A stretch of 52,204 nt of DNA from Deltaproteobacteria bacterium (GCA_003194485.1 PQXD01000004.1:36053-88256); one strand, 5' to 3'; positions 7,683 through 17,544 are shown, counted from the first letter of the stretch. Program-made: numbers and translations. Notes: generated from the letters alone by a model not told the origin.

Positions 7683-8549
7683 ATGAGTCCAACTGTATAT
7701 GAGATATGGAATGCCCTCAGCAAATGGGCACCTCCCGGACTGGCAGAGTCATGGGATAACATAGGATTGCAGGTTGGAGACCCAAATGCGCCAGTTCAGA
7801 GACTGATAGTCGCCCTTGATGCCACGGAGGATGTATTAGAGGCGGCTGCTGAAAGACAGGCCCAGATGGTATTGACACACCATCCTTTGCTGTTTCGGCC
7901 TGTAAGCTCCCTTGATACATCAAAACAACTTCCCCGCCTTCTGGCGGGTTTTTTGCGCAAAAACATAGCCCTTGCCGCAGCCCACACCAACCTGGACTCG
8001 GCCGTTGGTGGTGTAAGCGACTTGCTGGCCGATGCACTCGAGCTTTTCAATGTAAAGCCTCTGCATACATCTGAACCTGACACGCCATCAGTGGGACTGG
8101 GAAGAATCGGCGACCTTTCCAATAGCTGCAAATTATCCGAAATAATGCACAAGATCTCGAGTATGCTGAGGAATCCAGGCCTTTTGGTAGTTGGCCACCC
8201 TGAGCAAATGATTACCAGGATAGCTCTTTGCGGAGGCTCAGGATCAGACCTTTGGCCAATGGCCGTGAATGAAGATGCCGACCTCTTTCTGAGTGCCGAG
8301 ATCAAGCACCACATTGCCCGGGAAGCGGAACAGATGGGAAAGGCCATCATAGACGCGGGACATTTCTATACGGAATGGCCTGTAGTACCGGTTCTGGCTG
8401 AATATATGAGGCAGCAGGCCTCGGATAAAGGATGGGGCTTAAAAGTCGATATTTTTGACGATGAAAGATCCCCATTCGGCATCTGGATAAACGGAAATGC
8501 AAAAGATGGGGAGTTCGTGCCTGGTTCAAGGCCTTCACTCAATAAATAA
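7683..8549 (+). CDS. NIF3-like dinuclear metal protein (DUF34/YbgI family)
   Basis: A 288-residue member of the conserved NIF3/DUF34 family, which forms toroidal hexamers around a dinuclear metal site. Database names such as GTP cyclohydrolase I type 2 homolog are not well supported, and the physiological role is unknown. Metal-site motifs are visible: LTHHPLLF near residues 63-70, AAHTNLD near 102-108, and C-terminal GHFYTEW near 226-232. The N-terminus (SWDNIGLQVGD) is typical. I chose ATG 7683 because the upstream extension overlaps the tRNA terminator. It is followed 29 bases later by the zinc-ribbon gene, a conserved pairing. Confidence 0.88.
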   Translation: MSPTVYEIWNALSKWAPPGLAESWDNIGLQVGDPNAPVQRLIVALDATEDVLEAAAERQAQMVLTHHPLLFRPVSSLDTSKQLPRLLAGFLRKNIALAAAHTNLDSAVGGVSDLLADALELFNVKPLHTSEPDTPSVGLGRIGDLSNSCKLSEIMHKISSMLRNPGLLVVGHPEQMITRIALCGGSGSDLWPMAVNEDADLFLSAEIKHHIAREAEQMGKAIIDAGHFYTEWPVVPVLAEYMRQQASDKGWGLKVDIFDDERSPFGIWINGNAKDGEFVPGSRPSLNK

Positions 8550-8578
8550 TACTTCCCTTTTTAGATAAGGAGCAGAAA

Positions 8579-9289
8579 TTGAAACCGGAACTCGCAATTC
8601 TAATACGATTACAAGGTATCGATCTCGAACTTCGCAAGATAAACAAGGAGAAGTCTTCCGTTCCAGAGTATCTTAAAGAACTTCAAGAACACCTTTCATC
8701 CAAAGAGGCGGAGCTCAATGAACTCAGTGAACGTGTAACTGAAATCCAGAAAAAGAAAGTGGATGTAGAGGATGAGTTTGAATTGGAAAACGTCCGTCTT
8801 GGAAAATCCCAGAAAAAGCTTTCATTGCTGAAGACCAATCGGGAATGTCAGGCACTGCAAAAAGAAATCAATGAAATAAAAAAGGCCAACACGGCCAGAG
8901 AGGATGAAATTCTGGCTATCATGGAGGAAATGAACTCTCTGCAGGAAGAAATCAAGAAAAAAAAAGAACAGATCAAACAGGATCGCAGGAAAATAAAGGC
9001 GGAGCAGAAACGCATCAAGCAATTGCATGAAAGGCTGGATGCCAAGATTGCCGCCTTAACCGCGGACAGAAAAGCTGTATCTAAAGATATAAGTCCGGAT
9101 CTGCTATCAAGATATAATTTCCTCAAGGACAGGAGGGCCGGTGTTGCCGTAGCGGCAGTGACCGACGGCGTCTGTTCCGCATGCAACATGAATATTCCTC
9201 CCCAGCTCTATAACGAATTGCTCAGAGATGAAAAGATCTTGACCTGTCCTTCTTGCCAGCGCCTGATATATGCTTTAAAAATAGACTAA
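8579..9289 (+). CDS. C4-type zinc-ribbon coiled-coil protein (COG1579)
   Basis: A 236-residue cytoplasmic protein with a long antiparallel coiled coil (about residues 10-170, Lys/Glu/Leu heptads). It ends in a four-cysteine zinc ribbon CSACN ... CPSCQ near 200-228. The family is widespread and sometimes described as a putative nucleic-acid-binding or tethering protein. The start is TTG 8579, supported by AAGGAG six bases upstream. It sits between NIF3 and the RNase P RNA gene, an order I recall from other deltaproteobacteria. Confidence 0.87.
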   Translation: MKPELAILIRLQGIDLELRKINKEKSSVPEYLKELQEHLSSKEAELNELSERVTEIQKKKVDVEDEFELENVRLGKSQKKLSLLKTNRECQALQKEINEIKKANTAREDEILAIMEEMNSLQEEIKKKKEQIKQDRRKIKAEQKRIKQLHERLDAKIAALTADRKAVSKDISPDLLSRYNFLKDRRAGVAVAAVTDGVCSACNMNIPPQLYNELLRDEKILTCPSCQRLIYALKID

Positions 9290-9304
9290 GAGAATTTTGC
9301 CGGC

Positions 9305-9666
9305 GGAGACGGCCGATGATCGCCGGACGATATTTTTGTCCGGAGGAAAGTCCGGGCTCCACAGGGCGGGGTGGTCCGTAACGCGGACCGGGGGTGACCC
9401 CAGGGAAAGTGCCACAGAAAATATACCGCCGGGCACTTGTGCCCGGTAAGGGTGAAAAGGTGAGGTAAGAGCTCACCAGTTGCGGCGGTGACGTCGCAGG
9501 CTTGGTAAACCCCATCCGGAGCAAGACCAAATAGGGGAGCACTTGAGAGTGGCCCGCTCGAAGCTCCCGGGTAGGTCGCTTGAGGTGTCGAGCAATCGAC
9601 GTCCCAGATGAATGATCATCACCTTGGCTTTACCAAGGGAACAGAACCCGGCTTATGACTGTCTCC
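9305..9666 (+). ncRNA. rnpB: RNase P RNA, type A
   Basis: This is the catalytic RNA of RNase P, which matures tRNA 5' ends. The universal core is visible: AGGAAAGTCCGGGCTCC near 9352-9368, GGTAAGGGTGAAAAGGTG, GTAAGAGCTCACC, GGAGCAAGACCAAATAGGGG, TAGGTCGCTTGAG, and the terminal ACAGAACCCGGCTTAT pairing partner of the P4 helix. P1 pairs GGAGACGG (9305-9312) with the 3' end TGTCTCC (9660-9666). The boundaries come from P1 pairing. No clear intrinsic terminator follows. Confidence 0.95.
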
Positions 9667-9694
9667 AAAGGCATTTTTAATCTATAATTAATAA

Positions 9695-10558
9695 ATGAAA
9701 GAAAAAAAGGTCTCAAAAAAGGCCGTCTCACTCGCTGATCTCCAGAATAAAAAGGCCTCGGGCGACAAAATCACTATGCTCACGGCCTATGATTACAGTA
9801 TGGCCAGAGTGATAGATGAGGCCGGTCTGGACATAGTGCTGGTAGGCGACTCTCTGGGCATGGTAGCCCTCGGTTATGGCTCCACTGTTCCGGTCACAAT
9901 GGAGGAGATGATCCATCACTGCCGTGCAGTTCGACGAGGGGTTAACAGGGCCTTGCTGATCGGAGACATGCCTTACCTGTCATATCAGGTCTCCAAAAAG
10001 GAGGCGGTGAGAAACGCGGGGCTGTTCCTTAAGAAAGCCGGCTGTCACGGCGTCAAGCTGGAAGGCGGCTCTGTTATGGCCCCCACGATCGAGAAAATTG
10101 TCAAGGCGGGCATCTCTGTCATGGGACATATAGGCCTCACTCCTCAAACAGCAACAGCCCTTGGCGGATACAGAGTACAGGGCAGAGACCTGGAGTCGGC
10201 ACGAAAGCTCCTTGAAGATGCCAGGGCAGTAGTTGATGCCGGGGCCTTTTCACTGGTACTCGAGTGTATCCCATCTGCTCTTGCAAAGATAATTACCGGA
10301 ATGGTTCCCATCCCTACCATAGGTATCGGAGCAGGCCCTCACTGTGATGGTCAGGTACTTGTAACTAATGACCTGCTCGGACTTTTTGAAAAATTTACCC
10401 CGAGCTTTGTGAAACGCTATGCGAACCTTGCGCCTCAGATCAAAGAGGCATTGGACGACTTCATTGATGAAGTAAAAAGAGGAGTATTCCCCGGTCCAGA
10501 GCACAGCTTTGGAGGCGGCGAAGAGCTTTTGGAAGAGCTTGAGGCTGAAAATAAATAA
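9695..10558 (+). CDS. panB: 3-Methyl-2-oxobutanoate hydroxymethyltransferase
   Basis: PanB transfers a hydroxymethyl group from methylenetetrahydrofolate to alpha-ketoisovalerate, giving ketopantoate, the first step of pantothenate and coenzyme A synthesis. The 287-residue protein shows the family core: MLTAYDYSMARVIDEAG, the metal-binding aspartate in VLVGDSLGMV, DMPYLSY, the substrate-binding KLEGG, GHIGLTPQ, and PTIGIGAGPHCDGQVLV near the C-terminus. Length and start are normal. It begins 28 bases after the RNase P RNA. No panC or panD is adjacent. Confidence 0.96.
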   Translation: MKEKKVSKKAVSLADLQNKKASGDKITMLTAYDYSMARVIDEAGLDIVLVGDSLGMVALGYGSTVPVTMEEMIHHCRAVRRGVNRALLIGDMPYLSYQVSKKEAVRNAGLFLKKAGCHGVKLEGGSVMAPTIEKIVKAGISVMGHIGLTPQTATALGGYRVQGRDLESARKLLEDARAVVDAGAFSLVLECIPSALAKIITGMVPIPTIGIGAGPHCDGQVLVTNDLLGLFEKFTPSFVKRYANLAPQIKEALDDFIDEVKRGVFPGPEHSFGGGEELLEELEAENK

Positions 10559-10577
10559 AAGGCAGGATATAACGGGT
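10559..10577 (+). repeat. Partial third copy of the 56-bp dispersed repeat
   Basis: The 19 bases right after the panB stop match the core of the repeat at 43903-43958 (43924-43942) with one difference (AAGGC[A/G]GGATATAACGGGT). The next bases are only loosely similar. It is probably a degraded copy, located like the mlaA copy at a gene's 3' end. Confidence 0.45.
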
Positions 10578-10601
10578 CCGCCGAACATTTACAGGCAATT
10601 A

Positions 10602-11771
10602 TTAAGAAGAAAATCTGGCAGGTAGAGGCTGCGGGATAAGAAGTGTTTTTCCCATCCTGAGAAAATACGCATCAGTCATGCCGGCGATAAAATCCCTCAC
10701 AATGGCCTGGTGAGACTGCACGCGAGTATAGCTGTCATCCATCCCATTAAGGTAATCTCTGAAGATCACTGATTCTTTCCTGTCCTTTTGCAGATCATCC
10801 AGAAAGCGTTCGAACAGGATCCTGTAGAGATTCATGATCTTGGACGACTCGGTTTTGATCCGGGGATTCATATAGATGAATTCCATATTGAAGGCCTTCA
10901 GCCCTGCCAGGGCATCCACAACCTCTTGACTGAAGGCTATCTCGTCTCTATCCAGGCTGGACCTGATGAGATCTTCAACCAGGCGGTAAACGATGGTCCC
11001 GTTCGTATCTCCCAATATCTTTCGGCAAAAATCAGGTATCTGATCCCTTCTTATCAGACAAAGCCTGATGGCGTCTTCAATATCCCTTCCCACATAGCTG
11101 ATTACGTCGGCCATCCTTACCACACATCCTTCGAGAGTCATGGGCCGGAGGTCGGTCTGAGGGGAAGAGAGCTTTTTCTCTATTTCCTCGTCAAGGACTT
11201 CAAAGGTCTTCCCTCTGTCAGGGCTGATTGACTGGCAGTGTATCTCACCATCATGACACAGTATCCCGTCGAATACCTGGAGACTGAGATTGCATCCCCT
11301 GCCCTTTCGCTCAACTCTTCGAAGGAAATGGACTCCCTGGACACTGTGAATAAACGGGGCAAGCCCATGTTCCATACATAACTCGGAAAGATACCGTTCA
11401 CCATCGTGACCAAAGGGAGGATGACCGATATCGTGTCCGTAAGCAATGGCCTCAATAAGATCCTCGTTCAAACGGAGAAAACGGCCTATAGTCCTGGCAA
11501 TCTTTGATACCAGTTGGACATGCAACACCCTATGAGTGATGTGATCATTTGGAATAAGGGAAAAAACCTGGGTCTTGTCTATATACCTTGCATATGCCAG
11601 TGAATGCAGAATTCTGTCTGCATCAACTGAAAACCACTGCCTGTGGCCAGCAATTAACCGTTCTTCCTCCCTCTCCCGGACAGCCTCAACACTGAGGGTT
11701 GCAAAAGGAGAAAACCTTTCTCTCTCGTCTTTTTCCAGACGGTTTCTTTCATTCCTGAGGTCTATTGTCAT
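10602..11771 (-). CDS. dgt: dGTPase-like deoxynucleoside triphosphate triphosphohydrolase
   Basis: An HD-domain enzyme expected to hydrolyse dGTP or other dNTPs to the nucleoside and tripolyphosphate, controlling nucleotide pools. The 389-residue protein shows the substrate/metal segment RILHSLAYARYIDKTQVF near residues 53-70, the HD motif AYGHDIGHPPFGHDGE near 109-124, and a later metal aspartate in VVRMADVISYVGRD. ATG 11769-11771 is preceded by GAGGAG. Its upstream gap with clpB holds two large palindromes. Substrate preference cannot be read from sequence. Confidence 0.9.
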   Translation of the reverse strand: MTIDLRNERNRLEKDERERFSPFATLSVEAVREREEERLIAGHRQWFSVDADRILHSLAYARYIDKTQVFSLIPNDHITHRVLHVQLVSKIARTIGRFLRLNEDLIEAIAYGHDIGHPPFGHDGERYLSELCMEHGLAPFIHSVQGVHFLRRVERKGRGCNLSLQVFDGILCHDGEIHCQSISPDRGKTFEVLDEEIEKKLSSPQTDLRPMTLEGCVVRMADVISYVGRDIEDAIRLCLIRRDQIPDFCRKILGDTNGTIVYRLVEDLIRSSLDRDEIAFSQEVVDALAGLKAFNMEFIYMNPRIKTESSKIMNLYRILFERFLDDLQKDRKESVIFRDYLNGMDDSYTRVQSHQAIVRDFIAGMTDAYFLRMGKTLLIPQPLPARFSS

Positions 11772-11830
11772 AAATTCAACTCCTCTGGAATATTGATTAA
11801 TCTGGTAATTAAATCGATATTGTGACCATC

Positions 11831-11919
11831 GAGTTAGCTCCGTTTCGATATATAGTCTTTGATTATTGGGTAATCATCCAATAATCCGTTACAATTAGCA
11901 TATGATGCGGAGCTGACTC
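11831..11919. repeat. Nested palindrome in the dgt-clpB gap
   Basis: Outer arms GAGTTAGCTCCG (11831-11842) and CGGAGCTGACTC (11908-11919) are complementary with one mismatch, and weaker complementarity extends outward to about 11811 and 11942. Nested inside is a perfect nine-base stem GATTATTGG/CCAATAATC (11861-11869 and 11878-11886). There is no T tract after it, so it is not an ordinary terminator. Confidence 0.65.
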
Positions 11920-11939
11920 AATAGTCATAATCAATATTC

Positions 11940-12056
11940 GTAAGCGTTCACGGAGCGTTGAAATCAGAAAATAGAAATTGGAAATTTGATCTTCATCATC
12001 TCGTCTCTCCCAAATTTCTACTTTCCAATTTCAAGTTTCAAGCCGTGAACAGTTAC
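11940..12056. repeat. Second large palindrome in the dgt-clpB gap
   Basis: End arms GTAAGCGTTCACGG (11940-11953) and CCGTGAACAGTTAC (12043-12056) are complementary at 12 of 14 positions. The interior has AT-rich inverted words (GAAATTGGAAA against TTTCCAATTTC). The interior resembles the repeat at 4630-4718. The remaining gap up to clpB (12057-12181) holds no gene; a TTGACA at 12103 has no good partner -10. Confidence 0.6.
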
Positions 12057-12181
12057 CAGTATTCTACATTTGATTGAACAAAGCAATTGTGATTCTGCAT
12101 CTCTTGACACCTCAATCTTTCATTCTTACCTTGACTCGGAGAAAAATATTAAGCATTTGACTTATAAGGAAATTTTAAATT

Positions 12182-14767
12182 ATGCAATTTGAAAAATTCA
12201 CGATTAAATCACAAGAGGCCCTGCAAGGCGCGCAAAGCTTGGCCCAAAGCAAGGGCCATCAGCAAATCGAGCCGGAACATCTACTGAAGACACTGTTAGA
12301 ACAGCCTGAGGGAATCGTGCCCTCGGTTCTGAAAAAGATGGGGGTTGAAGTCCAGGCCATTGAAGCCGAAGTGGACAATGCCGTAAACAATCTCCCCCAG
12401 GTGAGCGGAGCGGGTCTTCAGATCTATATGTCATCCACGCTGAACCAGATACTTGAAAAGGCGTTTGCCGTCGCGGACAAAATGAAGGATGAATATGTCA
12501 GCCAGGAACACCTGCTTCTGGCCATCCTCGACGCATCCCATACAAAAGCCGGCCAGGCCCTGGCACGTCATGGGGTCAATAAGGATACCTTCCTGCAGGC
12601 CCTGGTATCCATAAGGGGCAGCCAGAGAATAACCGATCCCAACCCTGAGGAAAAGTATCAGGCACTTGAAAAGTACGGAAGAGATCTCACCTCTCTTGCA
12701 AGGTCCGGAAAACTGGACCCGGTGATAGGTCGCGATGACGAAATACGCAGGGTCCTGCAGGTACTGTCACGAAGGACCAAAAACAATCCTGTTCTCATAG
12801 GTGAACCCGGTGTTGGCAAGACCGCGATAGTAGAGGGTCTGGCCCAGCGAATAGTCTCTGGCGACATTCCGGATACATTGAGGGACCGGCGCATTATTGC
12901 CCTGGACATGGGGGCCTTGATCGCAGGGGCCAAGTTCAGGGGTGAATTCGAAGAACGGCTGAAGGCAGTCCTTAAGGAAGTGGCGGAACGGCAGGGTGAG
13001 GTCATCCTGTTTATAGACGAGATTCACACTCTGGTGGGTGCCGGAGCCGCCCAGGGATCCATGGATGCCTCGAACATGCTTAAACCCGCTCTTGCCAGGG
13101 GAGACCTCCACTGTATAGGTGCCACCACCATAGACGAGTACCGTAAATATATTGAAAAGGATACGGCACTTGAAAGACGTTTCCAGCCCGTGATGGTGAA
13201 TGAATCCAGTGTTGAAGACACCATTGCCATACTCCGCGGGCTGAAAGAAAAATATGAGGTGCATCACGGAGTGCGGATAAAGGATTCAGCCATAGTTGCT
13301 GCATCCACTCTGTCTCAACGCTACATCACGGATCGCTTCCTCCCGGATAAGGCAATTGATCTTATAGATGAAGCAGCGGCAAAGCTGAGAATCGAAATAA
13401 ACAGCCTTCCAGCGGACATTGACGAACTGGAACGCCGGAGTATGCAGCTTGAGATAGAGCAAGAGGCCCTTAAAAAAGAAACTGATCCGGCCTCCAGGGA
13501 AAGATTGGAGAAGATCAAGCGGGACCTTGCCGACATCAAAGAGCAGTGCGATGTGCTCAAATCCCGCTGGCAACAGGAAAAGGAGATCATCCAGAGAATA
13601 CGTGATATCAAGGAACGTATTGATAAGCTCAGGATCGACGCAGAGAGATTTCAGCGGCAAGGTGACCTGAACAAGGTTGCCGAGATCCTTTACGGAGAGG
13701 TCCCAAATCTTGAAAAACAACTGAAAGAGGAGCATGACCGGATAGAGGAACTTCAGAAGGATGGCGCCGGCATGCTCAAGGAAGAAGTGGACGCAAATGA
13801 CATTGCGGACATCATATCCAAGTGGACCTCGATCCCGGTCAGCAAGCTCCTTGAGGGAGAGAAAGAAAAGCTGGTTCACATGGAAGAACGTCTGAGCCGG
13901 AGGGTTGTCGGCCAGGAAAAGGCCATACAGGCGGTGTCCAACGCGGTACGCAGGGCCAGGGCCGGCCTGCAGGACAGCTCGCGACCCATCGGCTCCTTTA
14001 TCTTCCTCGGGCCTACAGGTGTTGGAAAAACGGAACTGGCCAAGACCCTGGCGGAATTCATGTTCGATACGGAGCAGGCCGTAATCCGTATGGATATGAG
14101 CGAGTATATGGAAAGACACGCGGTCGCCAGGCTGATCGGCGCGCCTCCGGGCTATGTGGGATACGAGGAAGGCGGCTACCTCACGGAGGCCGTCCGGCGC
14201 AGGCCTTATTCCGTCCTGCTCTTTGACGAGATAGAAAAGGCCCATCCGGACGTATTCAACATACTGCTCCAGATCCTGGACGACGGGAGGCTTACTGACG
14301 GCAAGGGCCGTACGGTAGACTTCCGCAATACCATAATTATCATGACCTCCAACATAGGTACCGACCTGATTCAAGAAACCAGAAATCCGGAAGATCTGGA
14401 GCATAGGATGATGGACGCCCTTCGCCTGCACTTCAAACCAGAATTTTTAAACCGTGTGGACGATATAATCATCTTTCACGCACTCAGCGAGGAACACCTG
14501 CAGAGTATCGTGGATATCCAGCTCAGCTATCTCAAGAACCGTTTGCGGGAGCATCATTACGAAATTGACATAGCCAAAGGAGCAAAGGCATGGATAGCTG
14601 ACGTGGGCTATGATCCTACCTACGGGGCCCGTCCTCTCAAGAGGGCCATCCAGCGCTACATTGAGAATCCGCTGGCCCTTAAGATCCTCGAGGGGACCTT
14701 CAAAGAGGGAGACAAGATCCTTGTGGACATGGACGAGAATGGCCATATTTCATTCCGGAAAAGCTGA
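12182..14767 (+). CDS. clpB: ATP-dependent disaggregase ClpB
   Basis: ClpB is a cytoplasmic hexameric AAA+ chaperone that rescues aggregated proteins with DnaK. The 861-residue protein has the Clp N domain (about 1-145) and the first AAA module with Walker A GEPGVGKT and Walker [16 protein letters not shown]. The long coiled-coil middle domain spans about 410-530, rich in Lys and Glu. The second AAA module has [12 protein letters not shown] and [15 protein letters not shown], followed by the C-terminal D2-small domain ending in [18 protein letters not shown]. Length and order match the family. AAGGA lies 11 bases before ATG. No clear sigma-32 or CIRCE control element is visible. Confidence 0.97.
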   Translation: MQFEKFTIKSQEALQGAQSLAQSKGHQQIEPEHLLKTLLEQPEGIVPSVLKKMGVEVQAIEAEVDNAVNNLPQVSGAGLQIYMSSTLNQILEKAFAVADKMKDEYVSQEHLLLAILDASHTKAGQALARHGVNKDTFLQALVSIRGSQRITDPNPEEKYQALEKYGRDLTSLARSGKLDPVIGRDDEIRRVLQVLSRRTKNNPVLIGEPGVGKTAIVEGLAQRIVSGDIPDTLRDRRIIALDMGALIAGAKFRGEFEERLKAVLKEVAERQGEVILFIDEIHTLVGAGAAQGSMDASNMLKPALARGDLHCIGATTIDEYRKYIEKDTALERRFQPVMVNESSVEDTIAILRGLKEKYEVHHGVRIKDSAIVAASTLSQRYITDRFLPDKAIDLIDEAAAKLRIEINSLPADIDELERRSMQLEIEQEALKKETDPASRERLEKIKRDLADIKEQCDVLKSRWQQEKEIIQRIRDIKERIDKLRIDAERFQRQGDLNKVAEILYGEVPNLEKQLKEEHDRIEELQKDGAGMLKEEVDANDIADIISKWTSIPVSKLLEGEKEKLVHMEERLSRRVVGQEKAIQAVSNAVRRARAGLQDSSRPIGSFIFLGPTGVGKTELAKTLAEFMFDTEQAVIRMDMSEYMERHAVARLIGAPPGYVGYEEGGYLTEAVRRRPYSVLLFDEIEKAHPDVFNILLQILDDGRLTDGKGRTVDFRNTIIIMTSNIGTDLIQETRNPEDLEHRMMDALRLHFKPEFLNRVDDIIIFHALSEEHLQSIVDIQLSYLKNRLREHHYEIDIAKGAKAWIADVGYDPTYGARPLKRAIQRYIENPLALKILEGTFKEGDKILVDMDENGHISFRKS

Positions 14768-14813
14768 TCATCTCACTGCGGTTGAAGTCTCAGGCGAACA
14801 TTGAGATAACGAT

Positions 14814-16637
14814 TTACTCTTTTAGTTCAGCGTCTCTTTGCTGAAAAAGCGGGAGCTTGACAATAACAACGGTCTGGCCGTCCTCGGTCCGGATATCGAT
14901 CTTTCCGTGGTTGGCCTGCACAAAGCGATAAATAATGTTTAAGCCACGACCTTTTACTTCACCTCTTTTTATCTGATCAATTTTTTCCTTTTGTATTTCT
15001 CCGGTATTTCTGATCTCGAGACAGGCCATGGTTTCCTCTACATAACAGCGCAGGGCCAGAATGCCTCCCTGCTTCGGGACGGCATTGACAGCGTTATTCA
15101 AGAGATTGTCCAGTATTCGTTCCAGCCCGAACCGCGAACAATAGACCAATATTTTCGGTTCAATTTCAGGGGGCTCTATCCGGATGTATCTTCGCCATGA
15201 TTGCCGAACGGCTTCTTTATTAAGCCTGAACCGTTCTTCTGCGATCCGGCCGATATCCAGGACCTCTTCCCGGCCTTCCAATCTCATGGTCAGTGCCATA
15301 TCCTGCATGCGGACCGTTTCCTTAAGGATGATGTCCAGGTATGTTATCAACTTGTTCCGCACCGTTTCGAGGTCTTTCGATTCCATCAGATTCCTGGCCT
15401 TGGCGGCAAATCCGGTGATAGCAATTGCCGGATTTTTGAAATCGTGCAGGACATCGTCCAGTAGCTCCAACCGCAAGGCCTTCATGACCTCTTTTCCAAA
15501 AAAAGTCAGCATGTCAATCTCTTCATTGGTAAATGATGACTTCTTTTCCGTAGCATAAAAGGCCATCAGATAACGGGTGATCTCGTTAGCCTTGAGAGGG
15601 ACAATCAGGATGGAATGAATGTGATGCCTTTGAGCAAATTTTCGCATACCTGGGCTGGTGAAGCGGCTCCTCTCAGGATCTTTGATCAATAGATAGCCTG
15701 AATCGATCCGCTCAAAGGGGTGGTCTTCGTATTCCGGCGCCCCCCGGATAGCGGTCTGGAAGTATGGGTGATGGCTTACTGTAAAGGCATAACCCAATTG
15801 GTGATACGTTTTATCCATAGGATACCCTGCCTCCAGACGGACAAACTCCTGATCCTTGGATACTGAGAACAGAGAACAGCTCTTGACCTGCAGATATTCA
15901 CCAAGCACCGGGATCAGTTCCATGAACAGGTCTTTCAGCTTGACCCCTTCCCGGTTACTCAGCTTTACAAAGATCCTGTCCGCCATTTTCTCCTTGTGCG
16001 CATTCAGCCTCTGCAGGGCCAGGATCTTTTTTTTGGCCAGGACATAACTTACTCTGCGGGCCAGGAGCTCAGCATGAATGATTTCAAAGGGATCGAACTC
16101 CCGGTTATCCTCCTGGTAATAAATCTGAAGGGAGCCGAGAATGTCTCCTTCCGAACCAAAAAACCTTGGAATGTGAAGAGGGACCGCCAAGAGGGAATGA
16201 AATCCTTTATCTTTTACTATGCTTTTGATCTTGAAGCGCTGGTCCTTAAGGAGGCTCGGAATGGAGATGCTTCTGTTTTCTCTGGCCACCTGTCCTGAGA
16301 CGGAATCCTCAAAAGGAACGGCGATTTTGCATTCGGCTTCGGAAATCTGGTGTGTACCAAAGCAGGTCATGCGCAGAGATTTGGGATCAAAGAGCCGTAT
16401 GGATGCGGCTTCGGCCTTGAGACTTCTTGTGATCTTTTCCGCAGCAATCTCAAGTATCCTCTTTTCTTCAAGCCTGGGATCAATCCCTATAATTTCTTCA
16501 ACATCTTGTATAATGCCCGAGAGGACTCCAACAAGGTACTCCTGCTCGATGGAACGGGCCAGATCAAGACGCTCTGCATGAGTCAGATGCTGAAGTGACG
16601 GATGGTTTTCGAGAAATTCAAAGAAGTCTTTTTTCAT
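14814..16637 (-). CDS. Cytoplasmic GAF-domain sensor histidine kinase
   Basis: A 607-residue signalling protein without membrane helices. Two GAF-like sensor domains lie at about residues 60-195 (AEAASIRLFDP...LLAVPLHIP) and 235-385. A dimerisation/phosphoacceptor segment with His398 in LHDFKNPAIAITG follows. The HATPase domain has N-box RILDNLLNNAVNAVP and G-box GRGLNIIYRFVQANHGKI. The HDFKNP form of the H-box resembles the HDLKNP class. No response regulator is adjacent, so the partner is unknown. The last gene upstream on this strand is cmk, so it is probably monocistronic. Confidence 0.85.
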   Translation of the reverse strand: MKKDFFEFLENHPSLQHLTHAERLDLARSIEQEYLVGVLSGIIQDVEEIIGIDPRLEEKRILEIAAEKITRSLKAEAASIRLFDPKSLRMTCFGTHQISEAECKIAVPFEDSVSGQVARENRSISIPSLLKDQRFKIKSIVKDKGFHSLLAVPLHIPRFFGSEGDILGSLQIYYQEDNREFDPFEIIHAELLARRVSYVLAKKKILALQRLNAHKEKMADRIFVKLSNREGVKLKDLFMELIPVLGEYLQVKSCSLFSVSKDQEFVRLEAGYPMDKTYHQLGYAFTVSHHPYFQTAIRGAPEYEDHPFERIDSGYLLIKDPERSRFTSPGMRKFAQRHHIHSILIVPLKANEITRYLMAFYATEKKSSFTNEEIDMLTFFGKEVMKALRLELLDDVLHDFKNPAIAITGFAAKARNLMESKDLETVRNKLITYLDIILKETVRMQDMALTMRLEGREEVLDIGRIAEERFRLNKEAVRQSWRRYIRIEPPEIEPKILVYCSRFGLERILDNLLNNAVNAVPKQGGILALRCYVEETMACLEIRNTGEIQKEKIDQIKRGEVKGRGLNIIYRFVQANHGKIDIRTEDGQTVVIVKLPLFQQRDAELKE

Positions 16638-16752
16638 TTTGGCCGTTTACTGCAAGTAATCAGTCGCGGTATAATTTCAATAGTTAATAAGCTATCAATC
16701 AATGTTATGGAAATCAACTCTACCTGGATAAAAAGCAGAAAAAACTGGGCCT

Positions 16753-17496
16753 ATGACAATGTCTGACATCCACATCGGCACCAGCGGCTGGAATTATGAA
16801 AGCTTTGTCAAAAGACTCTATCCGCCCGGGACATCTAAAAGAAAATATCTTGAGACCTACTCAACAAAACTCCTCACTGTAGAGCTGAATGCATCCTTCT
16901 ATCGCTCTTTTCCTCAAAGCACATGGGAGGGATGGTACAGACGTACTCCTCCGAATTTCTTATGGGCAGTAAAGGCACCCCGTTTTCTCACACATATCAG
17001 GCGGCTGAATGTATCACAGGATTCCATCGACAGATTCTGGAATGATATAAAGCCGCTTGGAGAAAAGATGGGTGCGGCACTATTTCAACTCCCCCCGTCT
17101 CTGAAGTTCGACAAAGACCTTTTGACAGGATTTCTGGCAATGCAACCCCTGGATACAAAGATCGCCCTGGAGGCCAGGCATCCATCCTGGCACGAGCCCG
17201 GAGTCTGGGATATATTGAGTAGGCAGAATGTGGCCTGGGTAGTAAGTGACACTGCCGGTCGATACCCAATGAGTATAGAGGTTACAGCAGACTTTGCCTA
17301 TATACGTCTTCACGGCACCCATGAACTTTATCACGGCCTTTACGGGAAAGAAATGCTCAGCAAGTGGCTGAGCATCATCAAGGAGTGGGATATTGAAACT
17401 TTTATATATTTCGATAATACTGACGATGGAAGCGCTGCAACAGATGCTCTATTGCTGCAACAGATGTTAAGGCAGGCCCACCCGGCAGACCCCTAA
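16753..17496 (+). CDS. DUF72 (YecE-like) protein
   Basis: A 247-residue protein of the DUF72/YecE TIM-barrel-like family of unknown function. Diagnostic segments are IHIGTSGWNY at the N-terminus, FYPPG-like RLYPPGTSKRKYLE, TVELNASFYR near residue 47, WAVKAPRFLTH, LEARHPSW, and the C-terminal YFDNTDDGSA. Length is normal. It is divergent from the histidine kinase and convergent with cmk. Confidence 0.88.
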   Translation: MTMSDIHIGTSGWNYESFVKRLYPPGTSKRKYLETYSTKLLTVELNASFYRSFPQSTWEGWYRRTPPNFLWAVKAPRFLTHIRRLNVSQDSIDRFWNDIKPLGEKMGAALFQLPPSLKFDKDLLTGFLAMQPLDTKIALEARHPSWHEPGVWDILSRQNVAWVVSDTAGRYPMSIEVTADFAYIRLHGTHELYHGLYGKEMLSKWLSIIKEWDIETFIYFDNTDDGSAATDALLLQQMLRQAHPADP

Positions 17497-17525
17497 AAAA
17501 ACCACTGGGCGGACTTTTTCCCAGT
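17495..17525 (-). terminator. Intrinsic terminator of cmk
   Basis: Read on the minus strand, stem ACTGGG/CCCAGT (17520-17525 and 17504-17509), GG, then seven T (17501-17495) follow the cmk stop by about 20 bases. Confidence 0.75.
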
Positions 17526-17544
17526 ATAGCAAGCGTGAGATTCC

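Noticed and set aside
9222-9542. A 106-codon minus-strand ORF across the RNase P RNA
   Set aside because: The region is accounted for by conserved rnpB sequence and structure.
12085-12181. Heat-shock (sigma-32) promoter or CIRCE operator before clpB
   Set aside because: TTGACA at 12103 and TTGACT at 12131 have no matching -10 of either class, and no CIRCE inverted repeat is visible.
13286-14431. A 381-codon minus-strand ORF opposite clpB
   Set aside because: It is a shadow of clpB codons, with no domain features, while the plus strand gives full-length ClpB.
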